From Nilaparvata lugens (Eukaryota > Arthropoda > Insecta > Hemiptera > Delphacidae): a DNA stretch of 64,000 nucleotides. The stretch is taken from NCBI RefSeq assembly GCF_014356525.2, contig NC_052510.1:16788778-16852777 (forward strand), read 5' to 3'. The position numbers and the translations under genes were made by a program. Below, one piece after another: positions 1-12,899 of this stretch; within the stretch, counting starts at the first letter, position 1, and the number at the start of each line of letters is the position of its first letter. The notes under the pieces were generated by a model. The model had not been told where the DNA came from. It made no database searches and saw nothing but the letters and a program-made list of their open reading frames with translations.

Positions 1-660
1 ATCAATCATTAGACCAGCTACCGAATATTCCTACCACCTTATCAAATTTTAACAGCTGTATGGTATGTCGTAACAATAGTAATTTTGGCTTTGATGACAC
101 ATAAGCATATAATAATCCGATGGATATATGGTATTTCTAACCATTGTAGGCCTATTTCAATTGCAATTTATTTTCCAATAAAAATTCTTAAATTCCAGGC
201 TACAGAATAATGGGAGTTTTCTGATCTTTCTATTCTGCCTACCAAGATTTTTTCGATCAAGCTCTTTTTTTTCTTATTCGTTTAAGAGGCTCACAATTTT
301 AATGATTCTTCACAAGTAATAGTAAAATCAAATTCTTGCGCTCTCAAAATATTCATACTGTGATTTATTTTGTTACATTAATATAAATACTGATTTTGAA
401 AACTTCAACATCTGTATTATTTCAATAATAGATTCCATTGGTTAAAAATAATGTAAAACTATTATTCAATCAATGAGCATAAGTTTTCCAGTATTAATTT
501 TTCAACGTTCCATGTTTTCTTTCATTATTTCATACATTTCTTAAACTCTAGTTTTTTCAACCACAATATCAAATAAATAGTTTATATTATTATATTGAAT
601 ATTACTCATTTATCAGTGGAGTAAATGAATAATGAATTGAATATAATCTATTAAAAAGCT
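1..660. other. Unassigned AT-rich sequence
   Basis: I see no exon, RNA gene or repeat that I can support here. A TTTATT at 364-369 would read as AATAAA on the minus strand and lies about 300 nt beyond the stop of the candidate minus-strand exon next door, so it could be that exon's polyadenylation signal. This is only a positional guess. Confidence 0.3.
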
Positions 661-669
661 ATTAGGGAA

Positions 670-1014
670 TTAGAGTCCTTTGGGGGGTTTTAGTGATACT
701 GTACTCAAATTCCAGGAGTAATCAATAGAGAGATCTTCTGTAATCATTGAAACTGTTCGGAGTTGAAGCTCCCAACAAGTTCCAGTGAGTTTCGCGGAAT
801 AACAATAATTGTTGTATCGGATGATTTGTGTCACGGTGCTTGTGACAAGTGATAGTGCGGGATTTTTGTGACCTGTAAGATACAAAGTGTCTGTTGTTGA
901 AAAGTGAAAGATTCTGTTTCCTGCCAAAAACTGGACACAATTATGGGAACGATCATCCACCTCAACGGCGGATAGTCGGCCTGTCCATTGGTATCTTATC
1001 TCGCTGGGTGTTCT
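670..1014 (-). CDS. Candidate terminal coding exon, unidentified
   Basis: A minus-strand reading frame is open from 1014 down to a TAA at 670-672, about 114 codons, long for this AT-rich sequence. The inferred peptide has a mixed, protein-like composition with four cysteines and three tryptophans, and contains stretches such as QFLAGNRIFHFSTTDTLYLT and YCYSAKLTGTCWELQLRTVS. It does not show the low-complexity runs typical of chance frames here. There is no upstream ATG in frame and a TGA lies at 1015-1017, so if real it is an exon entered by splicing, for example after the CAG that reads toward 1004 on the minus strand. The upstream pyrimidine tract of that acceptor is poor. I do not recognise the protein family. 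It could be the last exon of a minus-strand gene extending from higher coordinates, or a chance frame. Confidence 0.33.
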   Translation of the reverse strand, partial: RTPSEIRYQWTGRLSAVEVDDRSHNCVQFLAGNRIFHFSTTDTLYLTGHKNPALSLVTSTVTQIIRYNNYCYSAKLTGTCWELQLRTVSMITEDLSIDYSWNLSTVSLKPPKGL

Positions 1015-1031
1015 TCAGCTACTTTTAAAAT

Positions 1032-2285
1032 GTGAGTTATCAAAATTTAATACCTACTCTTCCACTTGTGCATGCAGATTCAAAAACTTCAATAAATCTG
1101 CTAGTATAGTTCAAGTATTTAAGTAGAGCTATTTAGTAAAGCAGCTATTCTCTTAGGAAGTTACATCAAAATAACTTCCGAATTTGTGTAACTCGTTTAA
1201 GATAGGGAATACAATGTACCTGAATACGGAAGCTATATCAAAAAGAATAATATAGTTATTTTGTAGAATTATTAAGGCTATTATGATTATGAATATGTAT
1301 TGTTCCTCAGTAATATACATTGAAAATTGTGCTTGTATATGAGAGGATGAAAATTGGAGAATTTTGGAAATTTGAGAGACTTCGCAACTTCATGGAGAAT
1401 CAGTGAACAAGAAAAGATAATCTTCGAGATGATTTTATACCATACCATATTAGATATTATCTTCTACAAGTATATGCTGTAATTGGGCCTATACTTAAAA
1501 AAATTAAAATCCGAAGACATTTTGGGCACTTTATCTAGATGTTTTGAAGAAGATATATAGTACAGTAATTGATAGTTGATACACTGAACTTGAGGAATGA
1601 ATTTAACGTGGTTAAACGGAGGGTTACGTTCACGTTAAAAAGACAAATTTAATTCTATACAGATCTTTTTGATCTCCACGCTTGCATCGCGGCGGGCTAA
1701 CTTATCACTCAATGCACGTTTTCGCGTGAGTGCCACTCTCCATATTCTGTTCCATATTTCACCTCTTGGATGCCAATGTTATTTGTATTCATACCAACAA
1801 ACCTGGATTTTGTAAAAAATATTTTCACTCTACTATCAAAGGTACTATGTGTTTTAAAAATAATTTTTTCATGTACAGTCATTTTTTGATATAAAGATTA
1901 ATGATTAAAGGTAACATTCATTGCCAATACGGTTCAAACACTTCTCAATTCCATTAGACAGTTGAATAATGTACAATTCTAGTTGAATGATTCCATATCA
2001 TACAATTGAATACTTCTCGATTTCAATATTATTATTCAGCTTATAAGAATCGATACAGAAAAAAATCAAAAAGGAGACAAATATTAATAGATATTTTGAT
2101 GTTCCATTATTTTATGAGAAAGTGGAGGTAAATATATAAACATGACTCCTTTGTCGATTGTTGATCATTCAATCTGTTGAAATTCTTGTGTTACTTGTTC
2201 TTGTCCTGTACTCCAAAATTCCAACGGCCACTCAAATCAGTTGTGCCAATTTAGAGTTGAGCTCAAGCTGATTGGTACAACCTAC
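1032..2285. other. Unassigned sequence
   Basis: AT-rich sequence with no supportable gene. A short GC-rich patch near 1675-1745 carries no readable frame or RNA structure that I can identify. Confidence 0.3.
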
Positions 2286-2289
2286 AGTT

Positions 2290-3245
2290 TACAGCTTCGT
2301 CATTGCTCTCTTCTTTTTCTTCTTCCTCCTCCTCCTCCTCCTCCTCCTCCTCCTCCTTCTTCTTCTTCTTCTTCGTCTGCGTCTTATTCTTTTTCCTGCT
2401 CTTTTTCCTATTCTTCTTCCTCATTCTCTTGTTCTTCTTCTTCTCTATCGTATTTATTCTTATTGATTTTCTTCTTACTCTCTCCACTCTTCGAAATCAT
2501 CCTCTTCTCTTTCAAGTTTCCTCCTACTGATTCTTCAGCTACTTCATCTTGTTTGAATTTCACTAATTACTTGTCTCCTTTCCAGTTTCTTCATTTCATG
2601 GTTTTTTCATGTAATTCTCTTCTTCATAGTATTTTACTAATTTTCAAACTTCATGTCATCCTCCTTCAAACGTATTTCAAACATTCCTTCCCTTCCTCTT
2701 ATCTCCCGACTTTTCCTTCAAAGTTATTCTTTTTCGTCATTCGCTATCCTTATTTCTTCTTCCTTCTATCATATTTTTAAAGCTTCCTTCCTGCTGATCT
2801 CCCTCTCCTCCTCTTTCTTGCTCCTTACCAACTCGTTTTTTGAACGTATCTTCCTTTCTTTTCTTTTCTTCAATTTCCTCTCCATTCCTTTTTCACCTAT
2901 CGTACTTCTATCATTCTCTCTTCCCTCTGATATTTTTCAATTTTCTCTTTATAATATTATTATTCTGTTTTGTCAACATACTACTCCTTTTTCAATCAAC
3001 CAAAGCTCTTTTTTGCTATCTCAAATCAAAATGAAATTTATTTTTTTCCTGCTATAATAAAAAATAAAATAGGAAAAAAAAGTTTTTTTTCATAATCATC
3101 ATCTTCCTTTTTCACCTCAATCTTCACTCTCTCCTTTTCTCTCACTCTTATATTATTCGGTCTTCATCCACTTCCTTGTCGTTCCTACTCCTCCCACTCC
3201 TCATTCTCTCCCACTCCCCCTCATTCTTCTCCCATCTCCTTTCCA
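2290..3245. repeat. Long pyrimidine-rich tract with (CCT)n/(TTC)n core
   Basis: A (CCT)n run at about 2325-2357 passes directly into (TTC)n to about 2374. The plus strand then stays strongly C+T-rich for roughly 950 bp, with only a short A-rich break near 3055-3085. Reading frames here translate to serine, phenylalanine and leucine runs and are compositional artefacts. Tracts of this kind can form triplex DNA and are often polymorphic; that is general knowledge and not shown by the sequence. Confidence 0.85.
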
Positions 3246-3797
3246 GGCGATGTTGATGATGATCATCATTTGCTTATGATGTGTCATCGACCCGACTCGT
3301 GCCCCTGTATGCTCACTGGTGCAAAAGAAACGGAGAAGAAAAGAAAGAGAAACATGATACAGAGTGATAGGAGAGCGACGCTCTCCTTTTTTATTGCAAC
3401 TCATAACTCATATTCCAGTCAAGAGATTCCCACCCAACTATCAAAGGATTTTGTGGACTGTAGTCTAACAATGAAATTCATATATCTGAATATTAATATT
3501 ACGAGTATATCAATCTATTAATTTTATATTTTCTATTATTATTATTATTAAGTGCGATAATGATTGACTTTGTAAAGTAGTTACGAGGTGAACGTACTAG
3601 AACTATTATGATCTCGTAATTATCAATCTCTTTTGAATATCGAGATGCCTCCACACACTTATTCAACAATTTATCAATAAATTACAATCATCAATTCAGA
3701 GAATAATGAACTCAATGTACTCACATGTTTCAGTTATCATTCAACATCAAGTATCTAATTATCATTAATAAGTTACATCATAAATTTACTAAGTAGA

Positions 3798-3961
3798 TAT
3801 CTAAAGATACTAAATTTGAAGATAGGGGAAACAGGTCTTCATCCAAAATAATTTCTCTTTCAATTCATGGGAATAATCCGAATCTGAATGAACTTTAATG
3901 AAGTATCTAATGATACTCAATTGGAAGAGAGATGAAACAGGTTTTCATCCAAAATTACTTG
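3798..3961. repeat. Diverged tandem duplication, about 106-bp period
   Basis: The stretch starting at 3798 (TATCTAAAGATACTAAATTT) is repeated at 3904 (TATCTAATGATACTCAATTG), each followed by a shared AAACAGG and CTTCATCCAAAAT-type end. The offset is 106 bp and the two copies differ at scattered positions, so this is an old local duplication. Confidence 0.7.
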
Positions 3962-4329
3962 ACACTCAGTCCCAAATTGTTTCAGAATTGAAAATTTTTG
4001 TAACATATATTCAGCTAATTCAATTGAAGTGTCTGCTATCCAATCCAGACACTTCCACGATTAAATAATTTTTGAAACTTTAGGCCTATACGTATTTTAC
4101 CATGTTGTGTTTTTACTTCAGATTCAGATTCTCTTTAACAATAACTGTTATATATGAAGATATTGAACCTTTTTGTATTATTATTTTCAAGTTAAGATTC
4201 AGATTATGGCCGTAACAAATTCATCTATTTGAGGACTCCGGTGCTTTTTGAACCTATTCAGATTTGTTTTTAAACTTGAATTCGGTTGGTGAGCTCCCCA
4301 TTGCATTACACACCTTTCCAGATTTGTTT

Positions 4330-4530
4330 TGTAACTTGAGAGTCGCCGATAAAAGTGAGTGGAGAGTGATCTCGCGTGTGTGCACTCTCCCTTTTGCAAC
4401 AGTACTCTGTGAACACTATTTTTCAAGGCAGACTGCACACTGCACAAGAGAAGTGAACTGAGTCCGCCGCGAGCGATCATTCTCGCCTTGCCTTGGTCAC
4501 GAAGACGGCTGTTAGCTCAGTCCCTCTAAT
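4330..4530. other. Locally GC-rich patch, no gene call
   Basis: This patch is more GC-rich than its surroundings and contains donor-like GTGAGT after a CCGATAAAA context near 4355. Frames on both strands are open for 65-93 codons but the peptides resemble no family that I know. It could be a promoter or 5' UTR, but nothing here proves it. Confidence 0.2.
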
Positions 4531-5864
4531 CCCCCTTTTGTCAGTGTGTATCTGGATTGTCTCAAACTCTCAACAGTCAAGACGTCAAGACCATTCTGGT
4601 CGTGGAAGCAGTTCATTTTGTAATAATTGTAGCTACAAATCGTTGATTTCCTTAGTCTATAGGAATAATCATTTTTTCAATTCTATTTATATAATATTTT
4701 TTTCATTAGAAATAGCCAATTACAAAGAAGTTACTATGATTTCTATCATCAGTTTATAGGTTCTATAGATTAGAAATGATTCCATGCCATGAGTCATTTA
4801 AAGGTTACATCTGAATCCAGTGTATATTGTATACCAATATAATCGATGTAGGACTATAAATATATAAAACTAGTGGAATCATGTTTTCAATTCATCATTG
4901 AAATTTCAATTTGGAAATTTATCTTTTCCAAATCTAACATCCGATCCTTCTCATTATAATCAATCAAAACAATAATAATTTGTTCTTGAAACTCTAGAAG
5001 AATTGGTGAAATACTCTGAAACAAGGACTGATCGAATGAGATTTTATGGAAAATTTTACTTATAAAACAAAAATGTAATATAATAGCATAGGGACTGGTG
5101 GAAGCAGGTAATGAATCAGGAGAGAATGTGAACAGTGATAAAAATAAATTTGAGAGAAACGAGATTGTGATGTGAAAAAAATTGAGTAGAAGTAAAAGTA
5201 AACTTGCTGGCTAGGCTCTCAACTCTGGTATAAACAGTTCAAACACAAGGTGAGGTTATGTTATTTAACTCATAATATCTGTGCGCTATGCATTCTTCCG
5301 TCCTTTATGGAGGATAAATAAAAGTAGATGTAAAAAATAGAAGAGAAGTAACACAGAAAAAGAAGACTGAAGGATAGTAATGTGAGGTTGATGAAGATGT
5401 TAGAATGATGTTAGTAATAATATTAGACAAAAGAAAAACAATTATTCTTCGATTGAAGTATCTATTTTCTGTGCTCACTATGTCCTGAAGTTATGTACAG
5501 CCAACTTCCATTGTACATCAAGCAGTAATAGAAAATTTACACAAACCTTAAGTCATTCAAGAAGATAGTTAATTATACTGATTCACAGCAATAAAGGAAG
5601 TAGCTTGATAGAATATCAGTGATCTGTTGATAGGGATGAATTGCATTGATTGTCAGAACTGAAAACGTAATTACCATGCAGCTGCAGTTTGTAGAAAGGC
5701 TTTTGGAGGAGAAAGAACGGAATGGCGGGATAACTCCTTTGCTTTACAGAGCAAAGTTGTAAAAGAGTAATTAAATTTTCCTTGAACACATGAAAACGAC
5801 TTGAACCAAAGAAGAAAGAGGAGAAGTTGTGGGATACAAAAAAAAACAGGGAAGGGATGAGAAG

Positions 5865-6170
5865 AGGGGTAGGAAGATAGAGGAGGAGGAGGAGAAGTAG
5901 CAAGGACGAGGAGAAGAGAAAGAAGGAAGAAGATGAAGAGGAGGAAATGGAATATGTGGAAGGTTAAATGTATCAGTAATATATTATGTAGAAGGAGAAA
6001 GAGAAGAAGGAGAAGGTGGAGAAGGAAGAGGAGAATTACTTGAAGGAGAAAGAAGAGGAGCGGAAAACGTAGAATGCATAAAATCAGATGAAGTGGAGGA
6101 AGAAGCAGGAGGAGGACGAGGTGGTGGATGAGTAGGAAAAAAGGAAGTGGAGGAAATCAGGAACAGCTGC
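5865..6170. repeat. Purine-rich (GGA/GAA)n tract
   Basis: The plus strand is almost entirely A+G from about 5865 to 6160, dominated by GGA and GAA triplets. The frames on the opposite strand encode serine, proline and leucine runs and are not genes. Confidence 0.8.
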
Positions 6171-6349
6171 AGTACACAAAGCACTTGAAGGTGGTCAGCA
6201 ACTCAGCATTCATGCATAGGGGGATCATTAAGGGGATCGAAGAAGGGGCTTGGGGTCAATCTGTTGCCACGTGCTGGGTTGCTCTGAGAGGCTTTCAGCC
6301 GTCGCCAGGGTGTCTCCTTCATACACCACCTCATTCTGCTAAATAACCA

Positions 6350-9300
6350 ACACAACGTTATTCCAATACACTTCACTTATACTTACACTTACAACTTGGT
6401 TCAGATGACTTGTTAGACAAAGAGTTTGGTCGGAGAGTAGGCTGATTGGAAAAAGTGTTTGGTCTTGCAGTTGGTTCATTGGGAAGTTTGCTCGGAGAGT
6501 AAGTTCATTGATGAAAGAGTTGGATGATTGGACAAAGAGTTTGTGGAGCATGAGTAGGCCTAGTAGGGGGATATCGAGTGAAAATGTATAATTGAAAGAA
6601 AATATGAGCTAAAGTTCTGTAATAATAAGATGAATTTATACTGTCCAAGAATAACTGTAATGAGAATCATTGAATGAAAATATCGAAATAACTGCGTATC
6701 AGTTTCAGTATACACTTGAGAAATGCAGAAGGTGACTCATATTAGTATTCTAGTAATGTACCAACTCTTTCTGAAAATCAGATTGTCAATCCTGATTGTA
6801 AACTTGATTACCTCTTCACAGCTTGTTTGCTATCGGTAGGAATTTAAAATACTCGTGCCTCAACATCTTTCATACAATATTTTGAAAGTGATCTATTTAT
6901 TTTCTTCTTGATCAATCGATCAATCTCATGATGTTGAGAGCTATCAAATGAAGATAGATAATCGACATTTTGCAGCTTTATGCTTTTTAAAAGATTTCAT
7001 GATCATATCAGAACTAAAACTTCATTTCAAAATCTTAAAGATTTTGGTTTGAATTTATACCATACAGAAAAGAATACTCTAGTGATATTTAATCTCTGAT
7101 TATACTATATTTTTAAAAATGAAATCCAACTTATTTTTGTTCTTTGTCTTTATTAATCAGTCTCAAAAATGGTAAGTTCTTGGATGATCTTCCAAACTCC
7201 GGAAGTACCTCATTGTAGTCATTTTTGAAGACAGGAAGATGAAAGTAAGACAATCTATCAGGGTGATGAGTGACTTGTGTTAGGATGAGAGATGCGGAGA
7301 TCCCGGTCTATTTTCGAATTTCTATAGGTCAGTTTCTATTCTCGACTCGAGTTCTAGCTTGCGAGCTGTAAAACCCCCTGACCCCCACCTCTCTTACTCA
7401 TTCCTTGAGACCCCCTTGAAAGTCCTTGTGAATCAGGAAGTCGCGTATTGAGTTACTGTACCTTTCCAGAGAATCATGTCATCCTACTCTTAAACTGTAT
7501 ATGTATTTACTAAAATTCTCTGTACATTTTCACTTCAAGTGAAGTATTTTCAATTACTTTCTATTCTCACTATTTAAAGTGGAGTAGCCCATTCTCAAGC
7601 AATCTGTTTATGATTATATGATTTTCATTTTTTTCAATGGATTAATTCAGATTGGGATTTGAAACTAATCTGTTGAAATATTTCTAGATAACCAGTAAAC
7701 GTGATGATGGAATCGAACTCAAAAACAAGAATACAGTACTGTATTCGACTGGATATTGAAAGTATCAAATCCAATTCGACTCTTCATTTCTAATTGAAGG
7801 AAGAATAACAGAATAATGAATTTCAATTATGATGGAAAACATGAGGAGAACATTTCAACCAGTTACCAAAACAATTGAATGATTAATTTTGATTAGATAC
7901 CCTTGATTTTATTGCCAGAGTTCAATGTTAATTATTAGTACTTGTAAGAGTCTAGTAGCATATCAAAGTTCAACAATAAATTCTTACAAAGTGAATATGG
8001 AATTAAATGATCAATTATAACGAGTTGTTAACGAACTCTATTCAATGCTGAAATTTATCTTTTGAGTGTCCTAATTTTAGAAGAACTTTCTAGCGCCACA
8101 TTACACCTTACAACTAGTAACTGATAATTTAGTAAATACTAACTGGTTACGTAAGTAGAGGTTTGTCTAGCCTAGTCGCAAAAGAAAATAACGTTTTTGA
8201 AAGATAAGAAAATTGGTCTTTGAAGCCATACTATGTTTAGAATTAGCGGATTAGAAGTTCAGGTCTAGTAAAAACAGTTCATTTTTCGCGACGTAACAAA
8301 CTTGTTAGTTTTTGTCAGTTTGACAACTTGGTACATAAATGACAATTTTTCAATTGCAGTCATATTTATTTGAAAGTCTATTAAAAGTAATAACTTCCCT
8401 ATATTATGTGTACTGCTTAGAAAATACGTCATTGTTGACTCTCAGACAAGAGTCTAGTGGCATTTTGTAGAAGAAATAAAAAGTAAAGTCGCCATATTAC
8501 ATAAAGTAAGATTTAGCATTAGCAGTCTACTGTCCAAATTCATAAAATGTCATCTAAACAAGAATTATTATTTAATCAAATGAATATCATAAATCACACG
8601 GAAGTGAAAAACCATGAAACCTAGATTGTTATTTGCAATCTTTCTTGTTCTAGAGCTTTCAATCTTCGTTCCAAGGGCCGTTTGCAAGCAAGCACATTCG
8701 ATCCTCAATCAAAATTTTTTCCGATTTGGTTCAAGCTCTACTTGTGTAAAAAACTCTTGTACTATTTGAAATTTGAATTCATATGTGAGTTAAATAAAGT
8801 AATTGACCACCTTCAAGTAAGATCTTCGTGACTAGTTTTTCCATAAAACAAAACAATCCTTTTCCAAGTTATTTGAATATAAGGAAGAAGCCGTTATCTC
8901 TCCAGTTTTGTCATCACTTTCAAATCGAATTGATTTGTTAAATTTTACAAATAAGACATCATACTTCGATTAAATTCGAGAATCCTTGAAAAATCTACAA
9001 GAACTATGGATATAAATCATTTTCATAATAGTTTCACTTGACTCTTTTGATTAGAATTCGTTATTCTGTTTGTGGAAGAGAACTATTAGTACTTATCATA
9101 TTGCAGTAGTAGAATAATACAATTTTTTAAAAAACTTCAATATAATATTAAAAATTTATTTTTCAATATTAATTTCTTAACTATTAATAAACTGCCATCA
9201 TGGTTCGTTATGATTCAAATATTTTTTATGTCGAAATTGACTCAATACTTTTATTTATTACACATAGTATACAAACAGCTAATAAAAATGAAAAGCATTT

Positions 9301-11600
9301 TGCTAGATTCTTCAAAAAGGTGAAAATTGAAAGAATGAATGGAACACAAATAGAATAACATGGTTTGTTGTGGGGACATGTCAAGTGGAATGGGTAGTAG
9401 TAGTTGTACTGTATTAGCTAGAAGGGCATCTATCACAGATAAAGTTCCTGTGCTTACCGAAGTCATTGACCCTCCGCGGAGTTGTAAGCTCTAAGTTCCT
9501 CTACAGCTGCCCCCCCTTCTAACCACCCACCTTCCTCAACCCCCTCGCGATTCGGTGTTCATTGGCCCCACTGTTATTCATTCCCTCTCTCTCCCTCATA
9601 CATCGTTTCCTCCTCCCACAGTTTCGCTCTCCCTGTTTTCGATTTTTTCTTTTAAAAACATTTTTGATTTATCGTTCCACATTGTCGTTTTGGACTTTTG
9701 TGATACCTTTTTTATGATTTTTTGGATCCGTTCATGATTGTGCACTTATGAGGTTGTTGGAGTTCTCTATTTTTGAGTTGCTTTTCAAAACTTGGATTGC
9801 AGCAAGAGAAAAGTTTTCGGTTTTTCTCTCAAAGAAGATTTCATAGTTGAATTTATGATTACCTCATCGTTATGAAATGTTGTAATACATGATTATTAGT
9901 CCATGATCGCATTATATGAGTTAAAATTCCCTGTTCTCGACTAATTCCGCCAAAAACAAGCTTACACTTGAAGCAAAAGTTTTTGTGTTTTCAAAAAAAA
10001 TAAATTTTCGTTTTACTCACGATTCATTTCAACATTTTGGAAGTTGGTGAATTCTGGATGATTATCCATTGGTTCATAAGGAAGTTAAGTTTTCGTTGGT
10101 TTCATTCCGTTGTCTAATAAATTTACAGGGAATTTTGTTCATTTTCATTATATTGCATTAGCATACCACATTGATATACATGGATTAATTATATTTGTAG
10201 AGTGCAACGAAATAATGGATCCAATGAACTTTAGGATTACAATCACTCAGTGAAGCTTTTCCTTGCTTTGGAAGACATATCATTTCTTAGGATATTAATT
10301 TATCATTAAATGGATATTTATAAATTTAGCAACTCATCTCTAACTCAAACTCCTAACGCATGAGTTCAAACTCTCTCCTCTTCACCACTTCTAAACATAA
10401 ATAGTATATATTTAAATAAAATGGCCAAAATGTACAGGTTTAATGTAACAAATAATTTCAATCAATTTTTCTATTGTCCATCAACAGAGGAACACTGTTT
10501 TAATTCTGATGTACAGCCCTTTGAAAATTGTGGCTCATGTGGAAAGCCACAATCGCAATTTGGCATTTTGCACTCATCCATCATGCGATGCTGCACACCA
10601 CTTATTATCCAATCAAGTGTTGTTTGACATGAACATATGTGTGAGTGGCAGAGAGCGGTTGACACGATCAAAGAATTTGTTCCAATGATCTTTCAATTAA
10701 TTCAGCAGCTCATTACAATTGAGTTATCGGGTCATTGAACGTTCAGCTCCCATTATTCAACCAAATCATGAATTGTATACTAGTGAAATATCGGTCTTAT
10801 TTTTATTCAATCTGTATCACATACTCTTAGTTTTACGACTGCAATTAAGGTCCTATTTTTGATTAACTGTTATTAATCGCAAGTGTGAGAGTAATCAGTA
10901 ATCAACCTATATTTGTATTTTACGAGTATTTGTGGAGGTGATATCTAATTGAAAATAAAATATGATCCAATATCCCATTTGATCATTGATCAACCTTATT
11001 GTAGTCTTCACTGTAGTCCTTTGATTCAATGATTTAATCAATTTTATTTAAGCCAAAGTACATCAGTACATAAGCCAGGTCACATACAACATTCATTATA
11101 AATAAAATTCAATATACAATATCAGAAAACAATGTCACAGTTTTTTAAAAAGTCCAGTGTCTAATTGTCTTTTTGTAATGACTATTTCCACTATGTCCAA
11201 CGTCTATTGATCTTATAATATGTCCACTTCTATTACCAATATCATAATTACATTATGACTAATTTAATGTTCCTCTCCTCTACAACATCATTGATTATAT
11301 ACTATTTCAAGTGAACTCTGAATAAAGTTTGTGCTTCCAAACGGAGTAATAAAACATAAATTTAATGTTGAATATCCATAAAATACTCATTTACTCATCA
11401 GGTCGATATCATAATACAGTTGTGTGTATTTTTGGGTTCAACATTTTATAAAATAACTTGATTAATTCAATATGAAGTGATAATTAAGTGTTATATTTGA
11501 TTATAGTTTGGTGTTTTAATTTCTATAAATTCAAAATGTTTAGCTTGTAGATATTTTTGGATGAAAATTGAACTTGAACGTTTCACAGTAGAAACATAAC
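6350..11600. other. Unassigned sequence, likely intronic or intergenic
   Basis: About 5 kb of AT-rich DNA in which I find no exon, RNA gene or repeat boundary that I can support. Points noted: a pyrimidine-rich patch at 9495-9640, and a TTTATT-rich start at 9250 and at 11045 that could be minus-strand LINE 3' tails, but without a recognisable coding remnant. Confidence 0.3.
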
Positions 11601-11609
11601 CTATTAACC

Positions 11610-12392
11610 TAACAAAAAAAGGCAGTAAGAATAATTTCCAATATGCCATCTAAAACACACTGTAAGCCGCTTTTTGTCAACATTCGGATATTAACTGTAC
11701 CATCATTATATGTCCTATATGTATTATGTTATGTGCATAGTAATTTGAATAGATATAAAAGAAACAGTACCTTTCACCACTTTAATACAAGAAACAGTCA
11801 TAAACTCCACTATGTTCTTCCCTACTTATTCAATAGACTTCCCCAAAATATTCGAGACTACACTAAAAAGGACATAATGATGTATCTTAATATTAATGCG
11901 AACACACTAAACTTATAATTTATTATATACTTAGATTATCTATAATATATATTATTATTATTGTTACTATTATCTGGTTACACAATTACCAGCGAGTTTT
12001 TATATTATTTCTAAGTTCTGGCTGGCTGAAATTCTATTTTTCTCATTGTTGACACTGCCGCCTGCCTCAGCGATGAAATGTTTTATCAAGATAGTGTGAA
12101 ACAATCCTTCTTTCTATTTTTCTTCTTCTTTTTCATACTTTTCAGTTGATTTTTCTTATTCAACAAACTTTGTAAAGTTATTTTTTAGTTTATACTTTCT
12201 TGTTTTTATTACATTACATATTGTCTTTTTCTTTATTTATTTCGAACTTCGAATGTCATAAAAATTCCTAGTAAACTTACCTAATTATGTTCTTAATATT
12301 GTTTTTGTGATTGGGCACCCGCCGAAAAACCTACAGGTTTGGCAGGACCCTAAATTGTTTTTTTGAAATTGTGAATAAAATTTGATTTGATT
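11610..12392 (+). mobile_element. Jockey/CR1-like LINE 3' remnant (pol C-terminus plus 3' UTR)
   Basis: Reading plus-strand from about 11610, the peptide KAVRIISNMPSKTHCKPLF is followed by ILTVPSLYVLYV, then HFNTRN and a PYLFNRLPQNIRDYTKK segment, with a stop at 11916-11918. This order (KAVRII, H..PLF, IL.V.SLY, N.R, NRLP..I) is the hallmark of the extreme C-terminal domain of jockey/CR1-type LINE reverse transcriptases. The rest is a 3' UTR ending near 12385 in AATAAAATTTGATTTGATTT, the type of short-repeat tail by which these LINEs end. The endonuclease and reverse transcriptase domains are absent, so this is a 5'-truncated dead copy. The exact clade cannot be fixed by eye. Confidence 0.75.
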
Positions 12393-12765
12393 TGATTTTG
12401 ATTTTTGAACTGAGAGTTCAACAATACTCACACACAAAATCACAAAACAATGTATATTATATGTCAGTCAAGTTATACAATCATACTCCCGACCATCTAA
12501 AGCAGCTGCCACTCAATAAATTTAAGCGGGTTATAAAAGAATTATTACTTACTAAGTGCTTGTACACTATAGGTGAATATTTTGAGGTTGACTGGAGTTA
12601 GGTGTTACAATGCTGTAGCCTATATCCTAACATTTAGTATATTTTTTACTAATAGCTTTAAGTTTCATTGTGAACCTTTCATTGTTTTATGTTGTCTGAC
12701 AATGGTCCATGTATTATTGTAATATTTATGACCAATAAAATATTTATCTATTTATTTATTTATTT
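12393..12765 (+). mobile_element. Second LINE C-terminal remnant with (ATTT)n tail
   Basis: The frame from 12392 to 12601 gives MSVKLYNHTPDHLKQLP, then FKRVIKELLLTKCLYTIGEY, matching the last residues of jockey/CR1-like LINE polyproteins (a 'YN.LP..IK', 'FK..LK..LL', 'FY.I.E' pattern known for the family). A short 3' UTR follows and ends at 12735-12765 with ATAAAATATTTATCTATTTA and further ATTT units. It begins immediately after the tail of the preceding LINE fragment. Since two different 3' tails are present, this is a separate insertion and not a frameshifted continuation. Confidence 0.65.
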
Positions 12766-12775
12766 TTTGGACATT

Positions 12776-12895
12776 TTATTAATTTATCAAAATTTGGGAA
12801 TGGAATAGATTTAGGCCAAGCCTGTTGTTCCTTCCTAATCATATTTATATGATTTGTGATTTTGTCCACGAATAGATAAATAAATAATGATTAGT
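12776..12895 (+). repeat. LINE 3' UTR-like repeat, copy 1
   Basis: This stretch (TTTGGGAA, then AGCCTGTTGTTCCTTCC, then an A+T spacer and AGATAAATAAATAA) has a diverged counterpart at 27352-27439 with the same order of blocks. The ending in AAATAAATA resembles the short tails of LINEs. No coding sequence is attached to either copy. Confidence 0.5.
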
Positions 12896-12899
12896 AGCC

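Noticed and set aside
2241..3057. Frames of up to 179 codons in the pyrimidine-rich tract
   Set aside because: Pure composition effect; peptides are proline, serine and phenylalanine runs and frames overlap on both strands.
7153..7180. Acceptor-like TCTTTATTAATCAG followed 11 nt later by GTAAGT
   Set aside because: Would make an 11-nt exon; unlike the two zero-gap sites, there is no AG|GT junction, and a chance match is likely.
10471..10671. Minus-strand peptide with a PNCDCG word, similar to the zinc-binding end of some LINE proteins
   Set aside because: The expected following histidine and cysteine pattern is absent and no other LINE motif lies nearby.
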